From an uncultured Lachnospiraceae bacterium (GTDB taxonomy: Bacteria; Bacillota; Clostridia; Lachnospirales; Lachnospiraceae): 64,000 nt of DNA. The notes beneath the pieces are model-generated. The model was not told the DNA's origin, did no database searches, and saw nothing but the letters and a program-made list of their open reading frames with translations. Shown one piece after another: positions 55,433 through 64,000 of the stretch (positions are counted from its first letter, which is position 1; each line of letters opens with the position of its first letter). Both the position numbers and the translations under genes were made by a program. The stretch spans positions 1 to 64,000 of the forward strand of contig CATKXY010000007.1 of assembly GCA_949840915.1 (NCBI GenBank). The letters are read 5' to 3'.

Positions 55433-56788
55433 GTGAAAATTAGACAGAGTGTGTGGCAGAGTGTTTCGCCCATGAAGCTGATCCTGAGCGGCTACTGCCT
55501 GATTATTTTGGTGGGGACTTTGCTGCTGTCACTGCCGGCCGCTACAAGGGGGCCGGAGGGGACGCCGGTGACAGACTGTTTCTTTACGGCCACCTCGGCT
55601 ACCTGTGTCACAGGACTGATACGGTATGATACCTACACTCACTGGACTGTCTTCGGCCAGCTTGTCATTCTGGGAATGATACAGATCGGCGGCATCGGGT
55701 TTATGACGGTTGCGATCCTGGTGATGCTTCTGGCGAAGCGCAGAATCGGTCTGAGCCAACGATTTATCATGCAGAACTCCATCTCCGCGCCGCAGATCGG
55801 CGGCATCGTGAGGATGACTAAATTTATTGCGCTGGGGACTTTGTTCCTGGAGGCTGTGGGAGCGCTGCTTTTGAGTTTTGATTTTGTGCCCAGATATGGC
55901 TGGAGGCAGGGGCTTTATTTCTCCGTGTTCCACTCGGTCTCTGCCTTTTGCAATGCGGGATTTGATCTGATGGGCGGTTCGCGGGGCCCCTTTTCCTCCC
56001 TGACGGGGATGGCGGACAATCATTATGTGAACATGGTGCTGATGCTTTTGATCTTTGTGGGAGGTCTGGGCTTTTTTGTCTGGCGTGATCTGAGGGTGAA
56101 CCGCTTCCGCCTCGGCAGGCTGCAGCTGCAGAGTAAGATGGTGCTGTCCATCAGCCTGAGTCTGGTGATTCTGGGTGCGGCGGTATTTTTCGTTCTGGAG
56201 AGTCGGCACCGTATGCTGGACGGTATGAGTTTACCGGATAAGCTATGGGCCTGCCTGTTTCAGTCCGTGTCTGCCAGAACGGCCGGATTTAACACGGTGG
56301 ATCTGGCGGCCATGACGGAGCCGGGGATTCTGACGATGATCTGCCTGATGTTTATCGGCGGTTCGACCGGTTCCACCGCGGGAGGCATCAAGACCACAAC
56401 TTTCTGGGTGCTGTGTGTCAGCGTTTTCACCACCTTTCGGCGCAAGAAGAACGTGGAGGCATTTGGGCGCCGGATGGAGGAGAGCATCACCCGCACGGCT
56501 TCCTGCGTATTTATGACGTATCTGGTGCTCACGGTTTCGGCGGCCATCGCCATATCCGCTCTGGAGGAAATTCCTGTTTTGACGGCATTGTTTGAGACGG
56601 TATCCGCCATGGCTACCGTGGGTCTGACATTGGGAATCACACCCGGGGTGGGAATGGCGTCCAAATTGATCCTGGCCTTTCTGATGTTGTGCGGACGCGT
56701 TGGTTCTGTCACGATGCTGTTAGCATTCTCGTCCGAGAAGCGGGTCATCAGTTCCAGACTGCCTTTGGAAAAGATACAGGTGGGATAA
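55433..56788 (+). CDS. ktrB: KtrB/TrkH potassium translocating subunit
   Basis: 451 aa. Four membrane-pore-membrane repeats; selectivity-filter loops include TSATCVTGL, FCNAGFD, ARTAGFNT and the last MATVGLTLG. The gating loop region GGSTGSTAGGIKT is clear. It moves K+ (with Na+) under control of the KtrA ring encoded next. GTG 55433 chosen: it starts the conserved region and follows AGAGGGCGAG. Confidence 0.92.
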   Translation: MKIRQSVWQSVSPMKLILSGYCLIILVGTLLLSLPAATRGPEGTPVTDCFFTATSATCVTGLIRYDTYTHWTVFGQLVILGMIQIGGIGFMTVAILVMLLAKRRIGLSQRFIMQNSISAPQIGGIVRMTKFIALGTLFLEAVGALLLSFDFVPRYGWRQGLYFSVFHSVSAFCNAGFDLMGGSRGPFSSLTGMADNHYVNMVLMLLIFVGGLGFFVWRDLRVNRFRLGRLQLQSKMVLSISLSLVILGAAVFFVLESRHRMLDGMSLPDKLWACLFQSVSARTAGFNTVDLAAMTEPGILTMICLMFIGGSTGSTAGGIKTTTFWVLCVSVFTTFRRKKNVEAFGRRMEESITRTASCVFMTYLVLTVSAAIAISALEEIPVLTALFETVSAMATVGLTLGITPGVGMASKLILAFLMLCGRVGSVTMLLAFSSEKRVISSRLPLEKIQVG

Positions 56789-56826
56789 AATGCGGGAAGA
56801 TTGTAGATAAAGTAGGGGGATTCGTG

Positions 56827-57468
56827 ATGAAATCGATTTTGATTATTGGACTGGGGCGTTTTGGCCGTCACATGGCACAGACCTTTCTTGAGAATGGTCA
56901 TGAGGTCATGGCTGTGGATCACAGCGAGGACAGGGCTGATGCGGCAGTGGGGCTGATACAGCAGATACTCATCGGAGATGCCACGGATGAGCGTTTTATG
57001 GAGAGTCTTGGAATCGGCAATTTTGATCTGGCGGTGGTCGCCGTGGGAGAGAATTTCCAGACAGTGCTGGAGATCACAGTGCTCTTGAAGGATCTGGGCT
57101 GCCGTTATATTGTGGCCAGGGCTACCAGAGATGTGCACAAAAAACTTCTGCTGCGCAACGGAGCGGATTATGTGACCTATGCGGAGCGTGAGATTGCCGA
57201 GCGCCTGGCTATCAAATTCGGTGCGGACAATATTTTTGATTATGTGGAGCTCACGCCGGAGATCGGAATTTACGAGATTGCGGTTCCCGAGAAATGGCGG
57301 GGAAAGAGCATGGTGGAGCTGTCAATCCGAAACAGGTATCATGTCAGCGTTCTGGCTACCAAAAAGCAGGATAGAATCTTTCCGCTGCCCCATCCCAACC
57401 ATGTGTTTGAGGCGCAGGAGAGTATCATGGTCATGGGGACTGCGGAGGACATCCGTGCCATCACCTAA
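56827..57468 (+). CDS. ktrA: KtrA/TrkA regulatory subunit
   Basis: 213 aa. RCK domain with Rossmann motif IIGLGRFGRHMAQ and the acidic strand end AVDHSED, then a C-terminal RCK_C domain. Forms the cytoplasmic ring that opens KtrB in response to ATP/ADP (and often c-di-AMP). AGGGGGA precedes ATG 56827. Convergent with the AraC gene. Confidence 0.92.
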   Translation: MKSILIIGLGRFGRHMAQTFLENGHEVMAVDHSEDRADAAVGLIQQILIGDATDERFMESLGIGNFDLAVVAVGENFQTVLEITVLLKDLGCRYIVARATRDVHKKLLLRNGADYVTYAEREIAERLAIKFGADNIFDYVELTPEIGIYEIAVPEKWRGKSMVELSIRNRYHVSVLATKKQDRIFPLPHPNHVFEAQESIMVMGTAEDIRAIT

Positions 57469-57485
57469 ACTGCGGCAGATATCCC

Positions 57486-58307
57486 TCAGTCGGGATTCTT
57501 ACGGAATTCCCTGGGGGATTTTCCATATACTTTTTTGAATAAATCTTTGAAGTAATTGCTGTCGTTAAATCCGTATTCCAAGGCGATGGCAGTGATGGAG
57601 CTGTCTGTGGTGAGCAGTGCTGTCCGGGCATATTTCAGGCGCACATAATTCAGATATTCCTTGAAGCCCATCCCGGTGGTCTGCTTGAATTTCTTGCTGA
57701 AATAGGTAGGGCTTAAGGAGGCCACGGCGGATACCTCTTCCAGAGTCAGATGCTGCTTGAAATTCTTGTAAATGTACTTAGTGGCCAGCAGAATCTCCGC
57801 ATCCCTGGCGTTGAGCAGACCCGGATCCTGTTCAGCCAGCACGGAATGACGCATGAGCGTCAGGAGCACTTCCTGGAGATAGATGCTCATAAAGGCATCA
57901 GAATATTCGTCGATTTGTGTGCGCTCGGAGAGCATGCGGGAGAGCAGTCCGTCAAAGGCCTCCTGATAGAGCGCAGGAACGCTTCCCATGAAGGACTGCC
58001 GCGTGAGTCCGCTGTTTATGAGCAGATGTTCCTTTTTGAAAGTGATCAGGCAGATCTCACAGCTCTCTCCTTCTTTATACAGAGAGTGATGCAGTTCTCC
58101 CGGTGCGATGAAGACGAAATCCCCTTTTGTCAGCCGATAGACACTGTCATTTAACAGATAATGGCACTGTCCGGAGAGCAGATAAAAAATCTCGTAAAAA
58201 TTGTGGAAATGATCGGGCTGGGGGGGACAAAAATCGCCCCGCTTTCCTTTGGTGATGACGGCTTTTTTGATATCTCTCAGGCAGCTAATATGTGTGTCGG
58301 TGCTCAT
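57486..58307 (-). CDS. AraC-family regulator with cupin sensor
   Basis: 273 aa. N-terminal cupin (HFHNFYEIFYLLSGQCHYLL), C-terminal double HTH (LTLEEVSAVASLSPTYFSKKFKQTTG and the second repeat with SSITAIALEYGFNDSNYFKDLFKK). Regulates carbohydrate-related genes in this family; the likely target is the divergent hydrolase gene. GGGAGGC precedes the start. Confidence 0.92.
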   Translation of the reverse strand: MSTDTHISCLRDIKKAVITKGKRGDFCPPQPDHFHNFYEIFYLLSGQCHYLLNDSVYRLTKGDFVFIAPGELHHSLYKEGESCEICLITFKKEHLLINSGLTRQSFMGSVPALYQEAFDGLLSRMLSERTQIDEYSDAFMSIYLQEVLLTLMRHSVLAEQDPGLLNARDAEILLATKYIYKNFKQHLTLEEVSAVASLSPTYFSKKFKQTTGMGFKEYLNYVRLKYARTALLTTDSSITAIALEYGFNDSNYFKDLFKKVYGKSPREFRKNPD

Positions 58308-58455
58308 GATGCCTCCCGTGGTTATTATGCAGTGTTGTCTGTATCTATGTCCATCATATCATAATTCTCATGAACATGCTATGAAATAACACAAAAAAAC
58401 AGTAAAATAATTAAAAACAGGTAGAAAATCATTAGAAACAGATAAAAATTTATCC

Positions 58456-58461
58456 TATAAT
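58456..58461 (+). promoter_or_regulatory. -10 element upstream of the hydrolase gene
   Basis: Consensus TATAAT 52 nt before the ATG, with only a poor -35 (TTAGAA at 58432-58437, 18-nt spacing). The surrounding 58370-58455 stretch is strongly A/T-rich and holds loose AACAG-N-TAGAAA repeats that could bind the AraC regulator. Confidence 0.45.
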
Positions 58462-58512
58462 AAGAGCGTAGTAATTCTTCATGCTACACCGCTGTTTCGG
58501 AATGGAGGAAAA

Positions 58513-59328
58513 ATGAAAACTGAGGTACTTACGATTCGAGTAGACGGTTCTTGTCCGGAGGCGAAGCTTTACACATATATTCAGGACAGCTCCAGAGTAA
58601 TGAAGATAAAGGAACGGCCCTTTATTCTCATCTGTCCGGGCGGCGGTTTTACCAGCGTTGCAATTCGGGAGGGCGAGCCTTTGGCGGTCCGCTTTCTCGC
58701 AATGGGATATCATGTGGCCGTGCTTCGGTATTCCTGTACCCCGGCGGTTTTTCCGACGGCGCTGCTTGAGCTGGCGTCGGCGGTAAAGTTGATCCATGAT
58801 CATTCGGAGGAGTGGCTGGTACAGACCGATAAAATTTTTGTGCTCGGTTGTTCTGCGGGAGGGCATATCGCAGCAAGTCTCGGGATGTTCTGGCATGAGT
58901 CCTGGCTGGCGGAAAAAGCGGGAGTAAAAAACGAGATTTTGAGGCCCGCCGGAATGATTTTATGCTATCCGGCCATCAATATGCCAGAGATTTTTGCAGA
59001 GACACTGTTGGCGGGACAGAATACAGAAGAGATGCGAGAGCTGGTTGCGCTGGAACAACAGGTGTCGGAGCATACCCCCGAAGCGTTTATCTGGCATACC
59101 TATTCGGATGCCGTAGTCCCTGTGGAAAATTCGCTGAGACTGATCACGGCGATGAGAAAATATCAGATTCCGGTGGAGTTTCATATGTATCCCCGGGGAG
59201 AGCACGGGCTGGCGGCGGCAGATGAGCTTACACAGCATGCCAACGGGTCCAAGTTTCAAAAAGAATGTCAAAGCTGGCTGGAATTGGTTCACACATGGCT
59301 GCGTGAACGGGCAGGATTTGATTCCTGA
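58513..59328 (+). CDS. alpha/beta-hydrolase, esterase/lipase-like
   Basis: 271 aa. Oxyanion-hole loop ICPGGGFTSVA, nucleophile elbow LGCSAGGHIAAS with the catalytic Ser, an Asp around YSDAVVPVENS and the terminal His in RGEHGLAA. The layout matches the carbohydrate-esterase-like branch that deacetylates xylan or sugar esters. No signal peptide, so the substrate is taken up first. GGAGG lies 6 nt before the start. Divergent from the AraC gene. Confidence 0.85.
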   Translation: MKTEVLTIRVDGSCPEAKLYTYIQDSSRVMKIKERPFILICPGGGFTSVAIREGEPLAVRFLAMGYHVAVLRYSCTPAVFPTALLELASAVKLIHDHSEEWLVQTDKIFVLGCSAGGHIAASLGMFWHESWLAEKAGVKNEILRPAGMILCYPAINMPEIFAETLLAGQNTEEMRELVALEQQVSEHTPEAFIWHTYSDAVVPVENSLRLITAMRKYQIPVEFHMYPRGEHGLAAADELTQHANGSKFQKECQSWLELVHTWLRERAGFDS

Positions 59329-59372
59329 ATCATTTTGCTTTCCTTTCTATTTCTCCTATAGAATCCCTATAA

Positions 59373-59410
59373 AAATACTGTCGGACGGAGTACAGCGTCC
59401 GGCAGTATTT
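59373..59410 (+). terminator. terminator-like hairpin after the hydrolase gene
   Basis: AAATACTGTCGGAC and GTCCGGCAGTATTT form a 14-bp stem with one G-U pair, loop of 10 nt, flanked by A-run and T-run; it could act in both directions. Confidence 0.7.
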
Positions 59411-59413
59411 GAC

Positions 59414-59442
59414 TTTACAGGAAAGGCAAAATGCTTTATACT
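59414..59442 (+). promoter_or_regulatory. promoter of thrH
   Basis: TTTACA at 59414-59419, 17-nt spacer, TATACT at 59437-59442, 66 nt before the thrH start. Confidence 0.6.
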
Positions 59443-59508
59443 GATAGAGCAGTAAAGCAGCCGCATTGTCGGAGAAAATGAAAATGTACAACAAAGGAGA
59501 TTAAGTGT

Positions 59509-60120
59509 ATGTATATTACCTGTTTGGATCTTGAGGGCGTATTGGTGCCCGAAATCTGGATTGCTTTTGCGGAGGCCAGCGGCATTCCGGAATTGAAGAG
59601 AACTACCCGTGATGAACCCGATTATGACAAGCTGATGCGCTGGCGTATCGGTGTGCTCAAAGAACATGGATTGGGCTTGAGAGAGATTCAGGAAACCATC
59701 GCAAAGATCGATCCCATGCCGGGCGCAAAGGAATTTCTGGATGAACTGCGATCCATCTGCCAGGTGATCATCATCAGCGATACGTTTACCCAGTTTGCGG
59801 CGCCGCTTATGGAGAAGCTGGGCTGGCCCACGATTTTCTGCAATTCCCTTGAGGTTGCGCCGGACGGTGAGATCACCGGGTTCAAAATGCGCATCGAGCA
59901 GTCCAAGCTGACTACGGTGAAAGCGCTGCAGTCCATCGGTTATGATACCATCGCCGCCGGAGACAGTTACAATGATCTGGGAATGATTCAGGCCGGCAAG
60001 GCAGGATTTCTGTTCCGCAGCACGGACAAGATCAAGGCGGATTATCCCAAGCTGCCTGCATTCGAGACCTATGAGGAGCTTATGGCCGCCATCAGGAAGG
60101 TTCTGGCATCAGAGGTTTGA
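59509..60120 (+). CDS. thrH: ThrH phosphoserine phosphatase / homoserine phosphotransferase
   Basis: 203 aa. HAD enzyme whose N-terminus CLDLEGVLVPE carries the nucleophile (D7); IISDTFTQF and AAGDSYNDLGMI are motifs II and IV. The LEGVLVPEIW start is characteristic of ThrH, which dephosphorylates phosphoserine and can pass phosphate to homoserine. Own promoter and terminator. ACAAAGGAG precedes the start. Confidence 0.93.
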   Translation: MYITCLDLEGVLVPEIWIAFAEASGIPELKRTTRDEPDYDKLMRWRIGVLKEHGLGLREIQETIAKIDPMPGAKEFLDELRSICQVIIISDTFTQFAAPLMEKLGWPTIFCNSLEVAPDGEITGFKMRIEQSKLTTVKALQSIGYDTIAAGDSYNDLGMIQAGKAGFLFRSTDKIKADYPKLPAFETYEELMAAIRKVLASEV

Positions 60121-60135
60121 CAGCGGATCTTTAAA

Positions 60136-60175
60136 AAGAGGGTATTCAAAGCGATTATGCTTTGAATACCCTCTT
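60136..60175. terminator. bidirectional terminator between thrH and uxaC
   Basis: A perfect 17-bp stem: 60136-60152 (AAGAGGGTATTCAAAGC) pairs with 60159-60175, loop GATTAT, A-rich before and T-rich after. It serves the two convergent genes. Confidence 0.93.
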
Positions 60176-60206
60176 TATCATATTATTGCTTAGAGAGATT
60201 TCTGAG

Positions 60207-61619
60207 TTACTGCAACGGAAACTGGAAGTATCTCTTTGCGTTATCGTAGGAGATATCCTCCACGATCTCTCCGAGAATGTCATAATCCTCGGGGAATTCA
60301 CCGCTCTCCACCCAGCTGCCGATGAGATTGCAGAGGATTCTGCGGAAATACTCATGTCTGGTATAGGAGAGGAAGCTTCTCGAGTCGGTCAGCATGCCTA
60401 CAAATCCGGAGAGATTGCCCAAGTTAGCAAGGGAAATCATCTGATCCTGCATACCGGTCTTATGGTCATTAAACCACCATGCGCTTCCCTGCTGTATCTT
60501 GGCAACGGCGGTGGAATCCTGGAAACAGCCCAGGATGGTGCCGATGGACTGATTGTCATTGGGATTCAGACTGTAAAGGATCGTTCTGGGAAGCTCATTC
60601 GTCTGTATCAGTGCGTTCAAAAAGTCTGCCATCTGAGCAGAGGGCGCGTAGTTGTTGATGCAGTCATAACCGGTGTCGGGTCCCAGCTTCTCGAACATCA
60701 GAGTATTATTGTCGCGCTTACAGCCGTAATGAAGCTGCATAGCCCAGCCAAGCTTGTGGTATTCTCTGCCCACAAACAGCATGAATGCGGTCTTAAACTT
60801 CATTTCTTCCTCTTTGCTGAGAGGAATTCTGTTCTGTCTCTTCAGGAAGATATCCTCGATTTCCTCGTCTCCTGCGGGGTAGTACATCACATACTCCAGA
60901 GCGTGGTCGGAAACATTACAGCCCATTGATGCGAAGAATTCCATGCGCTGTCTGAGCGCTGTCTTGAGTGCAGCGAAGGTGATGATCTCATCCATGCCGC
61001 ACACGGCCGCCAGTTTGTCGAGATAGTCCAGATAGTCAGGCTTCTCTATATTCATTGCCTTGTCAGGTCTCCAGGCGGGACGTACGATCACATCGAAGCT
61101 GTCGTCCTCCGCGATCTTTTTATGCCACTCCAGAGAGTCGATGGGGTCGTCGGTGGTGCAGATGAGTGTTACATTGCTCTGCTTGATGATGTTGCGCACG
61201 CTCATGGAAGGCTCCTTGAGCTTGGCGTTGCAGAGGTTCCACACTTCGTCAGCGGTCTTTTTGTTCAGTACGCCGTTATAGCCGAAATATCTCTGCAGCT
61301 CCAGATGACTCCAGTGGAAGAGCGGATTGCCGATGGCTTTGCCCAGGCACTCGGCCCACTTGCAGAATTTGTCATAATCGGAGGCATCGCCGGTGATGTA
61401 CTTTTCGTCAACACCGCAGGAGCGCATGAAACGCCATTTGTAGTGATCGCCGCCCAGCCATACCTGAGTGATATTATCGAACTGACGATCTTCTGCGATC
61501 TCTCTGGGATTGATATGGCAGTGGTAATCAAGAATCGGTTTTTTCTCTGCGTAGTCATGGAACAGCTTTTTGGCTGTCTCTGTCTCAAGCAGAAAGTCTT
61601 TGTCCATAAATGCTTTCAT
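60207..61619 (-). CDS. uxaC: glucuronate isomerase
   Basis: 470 aa. Interconverts D-glucuronate/D-fructuronate and galacturonate/tagaturonate. Features: PILDYHCHINPREIAED near the N-terminus (metal-ligand His), VWLGGDHYKWRFMRSCG, DDPIDSLEWHK, MQLHYGCKRDNN and the C-terminal RHEYFRRILCNLIG. Length normal. A TTGAAA-N17-TATAAT promoter lies 99 nt upstream. First step of hexuronate catabolism, opposite in orientation to uxaB. Confidence 0.96.
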   Translation of the reverse strand: MKAFMDKDFLLETETAKKLFHDYAEKKPILDYHCHINPREIAEDRQFDNITQVWLGGDHYKWRFMRSCGVDEKYITGDASDYDKFCKWAECLGKAIGNPLFHWSHLELQRYFGYNGVLNKKTADEVWNLCNAKLKEPSMSVRNIIKQSNVTLICTTDDPIDSLEWHKKIAEDDSFDVIVRPAWRPDKAMNIEKPDYLDYLDKLAAVCGMDEIITFAALKTALRQRMEFFASMGCNVSDHALEYVMYYPAGDEEIEDIFLKRQNRIPLSKEEEMKFKTAFMLFVGREYHKLGWAMQLHYGCKRDNNTLMFEKLGPDTGYDCINNYAPSAQMADFLNALIQTNELPRTILYSLNPNDNQSIGTILGCFQDSTAVAKIQQGSAWWFNDHKTGMQDQMISLANLGNLSGFVGMLTDSRSFLSYTRHEYFRRILCNLIGSWVESGEFPEDYDILGEIVEDISYDNAKRYFQFPLQ

Positions 61620-61717
61620 TTCAATTCCTCCGTTTGCATATGTTATTGAGTTATATAAGGTTTTACCGGCGCGGCCTTACACGGCACCATACGAAAAACG
61701 ATATGAAACTAATTCTG

Positions 61718-61746
61718 ATTATACCGAAAAAGACTGCTTTTTTCAA
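61718..61746 (-). promoter_or_regulatory. promoter of uxaC
   Basis: On the minus strand TTGAAA (61746-61741), 17-nt spacer, consensus TATAAT (61723-61718). Confidence 0.75.
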
Positions 61747-61879
61747 GACGCAAAAACATAATAATTGCTTGAGTTCTCTCGCTTTTTTCTGCAGGCATCT
61801 GAATTTTGTGACTGTTTGCAGCTATAGTTACGGGAACATTTCGTCCGTATGCCCTTTGTGACCGGTGGAATTTACTTTC

Positions 61880-62230
61880 TCAAAATACGGAGGGAACCAA
61901 AGTTACTCCGCTCTCTTTCAGAGCCTTCAGATCTGAATCCTCGATATGGCTTCCTGCGTACCAAAGATGCTCCAGGCTTTTAAGTTCGAGCAGACTGCTG
62001 ATATCGCTGACAGACTTCTGCATCCATGCTTCCAAAGCGTCGTCTTTCCAATCCATCACATGATCCTCCAGTCCCGCGTCTGCCCGGGAAACAAATTTTA
62101 CGCCGCCTTCTTCCGGTTCGGATTCCTTCGGTTGGTCCTGTTTGGCATCCTCCGGTCGATCCTGCTCCTTTCCGCATCCTGCGGCCAGCACCGCCAAAAT
62201 AACGGTAAGCGTCAGTGCAAGTATCTTACT
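61880..62230 (-). pseudogene. decayed lipoprotein gene with LRR-like tail, start codon lost
   Basis: The frame encodes a classic lipoprotein signal (SKILALTLTVILAVLAAGC, lipobox LAAGC), an acidic linker and a leucine-rich-repeat-like end (LLELKSLEHLWYAGSHIED). But where a start codon should be, the bases read TAA-AGT-AAG (62233-62225), leaving no ATG, GTG or TTG before the signal peptide; the only TTG (62197) would leave eight residues up to and including the Cys. The protein is also short for this type. I infer a remnant. The rest of 62231-62645 holds a 13-bp direct repeat, a promoter-like A/T stretch before uxaB and no gene I can support. Confidence 0.55.
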
Positions 62231-62232
62231 TT

Positions 62233-62260
62233 AATATATCTGACAGCAATATATCTGACA
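62233..62260 (+). repeat. 13-bp direct repeat
   Basis: AATATATCTGACA at 62233-62245 and again at 62248-62260, period 15. It abuts the lost start of the lipoprotein remnant, so it may be a scar of a small duplication or insertion. Confidence 0.7.
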
Positions 62261-62645
62261 ACCGGTCAGGGTATTATCCGTCTTACGGCTGCCAAAAATT
62301 CGAGTTTATTCTGTTCTCTCCAAAATCCTGTCAATCCTTTTTGACAGCGAAGATTCTCCGGAGGCAGGGGATGATGTGACGGCAAAGCATCTGCACAAAG
62401 AGCGGGTATCTTCTGTATATCGCCGAACAGACAGGGAATCCTAAAGAATAGAATAAAGACTCCTTATCCGGCAAGGGAAAACAACTGCTCCCGCTGCCAT
62501 GCGCGCTATATCCTCGGCGATCTTTTATAATTATAGTGGAAAATATCTGGAAAATATGTTATAGTAAATTCATTAAAGTGGAAAAGCCGGCGGCTGCCGG
62601 AAACTTAAGATGCGCAGGCAGCGCAGAATGGAGGATATAGATAAT

Positions 62646-64000
62646 ATGGAAATCTTAAACAAGTCAAAGACAGGCAGAAAAGAGAGACCGATCAAGGTAG
62701 TTCAGTTTGGAGAGGGCAATTTCCTTCGCGCATTTGTGGATTACATGATTGACATCGCCAACGAGAAGGGAACCTTTGACGGTGATATTGTTCTGATCAA
62801 ACCCATCGAGTTCGGCAATCTGGACATGTTCCACAAGCAGGACTGCCAGTACACGGTTTCCCTGCGCGGAAATGTGGACGGAGAAGGCAAGATCATCAAC
62901 AGGGTGGTTACCAGCGTGGCCGATGCTGTTGACACATTCAACGAGTATGAGAAGTACATGAGCCTAGCCGAGATAGACACGCTTCGCTTTGTAGTGTCCA
63001 ACACCACCGAGGCAGGTATTGTGTTTGACGATACTGATAAATTTGAATTGAATCCTCCCAAGACTTTCCCCGGAAAGCTGACCAAGTTCCTCTATCATAG
63101 ATTTGAGACCTTTAACGGCGATCTGTCAAAGGGTCTTGTGATGCTGCCCGTGGAGCTGATCGACGATAACGGCATCATGTTAAAGAAGTGTGTGATGCAG
63201 CTCATCGATCTCTGGGGCCTGTCTGCAGAGTTTAAGAAGTGGGTGGAGGAAGTCTGCGTCTTCACTGCTACGCTGGTGGACCGCATCGTTACCGGCTATC
63301 CCCGCGCTACCGAACAGGAGGAGTGGGAGAAGCTGGGCTATGAGGATCACATCATGGTGACCGGCGAGCCTTTCGCGCTCTGGGTAATTGAGTCGGACAA
63401 GGATATCAGCAAGGAGTTTGATCTGCCCGGTGCAGGCCTTCCCGTGGTGTTTACCGACGATCATCATCCCTATAAGCAGAGAAAGGTTCGTATCTTAAAC
63501 GGCGCTCACACCTCCTTTGTGCTTGCTTCCTGGCTGTGCGGAAATGATATCGTAAGACAGTCCATGGAGGACGATGATATCCGCAACTTTATGAACAAGA
63601 CCATTTTTGACGAGGTTATCCCTACTCTGACGCTGCCTGAGGACGAGCTGAAGGCATTTGCGGGAGAAGTTGTGAACCGCTTTAACAATCCTTATGTGGA
63701 TCATGCGCTGCTGGCAATTTCCCTGAATTCCGTGTCCAAGTGGAGAGCAAGATGTCTGCCCAGCCTTCTGGGTTATGTGGATAAGTTCGGTAAGCTTCCT
63801 GTACATATGACCTTCTCTATCGCGGCTCTGATGGCCTTTTACACAGGCACTGAGATCAGGGACGGCGCGCTGATCGGCCACAGGGACGGTCAGGAATACA
63901 ATGTGAAGGATGATATGCCTGTGCTGGAGTTCTTCCGCGACAACAGCGGTAAAGATACCAGAAGCTTTGTGACTGATTATCTGGGCAGGGAAGATTTCCA
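62646..64000 (+). CDS. uxaB: tagaturonate reductase, 3' partial
   Basis: At least 451 aa, running off the window end. Mannitol-dehydrogenase-family NAD enzyme: VVQFGEGNFLRAFVDYMID is the nucleotide-binding opening, VSNTTEAGI, VELIDDNG, and the catalytic-lysine region HHPYKQRKVRILNGAHT follow. It reduces tagaturonate to altronate, the step after UxaC; fructuronate reductase (UxuB) is the alternative reading, but the N-terminus and length favour UxaB. GGAGG lies 12 nt before the start. Divergent from uxaC across the lipoprotein remnant. Confidence 0.92.
   Translation, partial: MEILNKSKTGRKERPIKVVQFGEGNFLRAFVDYMIDIANEKGTFDGDIVLIKPIEFGNLDMFHKQDCQYTVSLRGNVDGEGKIINRVVTSVADAVDTFNEYEKYMSLAEIDTLRFVVSNTTEAGIVFDDTDKFELNPPKTFPGKLTKFLYHRFETFNGDLSKGLVMLPVELIDDNGIMLKKCVMQLIDLWGLSAEFKKWVEEVCVFTATLVDRIVTGYPRATEQEEWEKLGYEDHIMVTGEPFALWVIESDKDISKEFDLPGAGLPVVFTDDHHPYKQRKVRILNGAHTSFVLASWLCGNDIVRQSMEDDDIRNFMNKTIFDEVIPTLTLPEDELKAFAGEVVNRFNNPYVDHALLAISLNSVSKWRARCLPSLLGYVDKFGKLPVHMTFSIAALMAFYTGTEIRDGALIGHRDGQEYNVKDDMPVLEFFRDNSGKDTRSFVTDYLGREDF

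Noticed and set aside
62290-62445. Start-less open frame with acidic then basic residues (ending TDRES)
   Set aside because: No start codon, no homology I recognise; could be a gene remnant but support is too weak to list.
1-64000. Insertion sequences, prophage genes, tRNA/rRNA genes and CRISPR arrays
   Set aside because: Looked for by eye; none seen. Short degenerate repeats at 322-412 are irregular and lack spacers of equal length.

Overview
The window looks like a chromosomal segment of an anaerobic, gut-type Firmicute, most likely Lachnospiraceae or a close Clostridia relative. The grounds are phosphate butyryltransferase plus butyrate kinase, AddAB instead of RecBCD, ECF-type vitamin uptake proteins (ThiT, BioY), Ktr-type potassium uptake, hexuronate catabolism genes, strong AGGAGG-type ribosome binding sites with frequent TTG/GTG starts, and no outer-membrane components. 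Family and organism names are from memory of protein families; no database search was run. No tRNA, rRNA, insertion sequence, prophage or CRISPR array was recognised.

Region 1 (1-20.55 kb) is one long co-directional exopolysaccharide locus. After a leader holding a candidate c-di-GMP-II-like RNA and degenerate tandem repeats come a PqqD-like small protein and a Gram-positive Pel-type set: PelD fused to an inactive-looking SDR domain, PelE, a DUF2194 (PelA-like) protein, PelF and PelG. It continues without a break into a second module: DUF2304 protein, GT4 and GT2 glycosyltransferases, two DUF4874/DUF4832 proteins flanking an 840-aa membrane protein, a Stealth phosphotransferase, a Wzx-like flippase and a nucleotidyltransferase-fold protein. 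PelD keeps an RxxD c-di-GMP site although its GGDEF signature is lost.

Region 2 (20.6-34.5 kb) is housekeeping: exoA, addB-addA, a TPP-riboswitch-controlled thiT on the opposite strand, a P-loop kinase, a two-component system, and a divergent LysR/MATE pair sharing a palindromic operator candidate. Region 3 (34.5-39.1 kb) is a birA-bioY-bioB-bioD-bioA operon behind a promoter overlapped by a good BirA operator. It covers uptake and the last three steps of biotin synthesis, without bioF or pimeloyl genes.

Region 4 (39.1-43.3 kb) is the most unusual part: a 140-aa Cys-containing protein with a leader-like N-terminus, a near-consensus promoter, a hairpin at its predicted mRNA 5' end and its own strong terminator, followed by an ABC exporter, a PqqD-HPr-kinase fusion and an S26-type peptidase. 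I infer a dedicated system for making and exporting a peptide or small protein.

Region 5 (43.4-53.3 kb) has a chemoreceptor, an unrecognised membrane protein, and a TetR regulator divergent from an MMPL transporter that is coupled to a GLUG-repeat surface protein and a HAD phosphatase. Region 6 (53.3-64 kb) has ptb-buk, ktrB-ktrA, an AraC regulator, an esterase-like hydrolase, thrH, uxaC, a decayed lipoprotein gene and the start of uxaB, which runs off the end.
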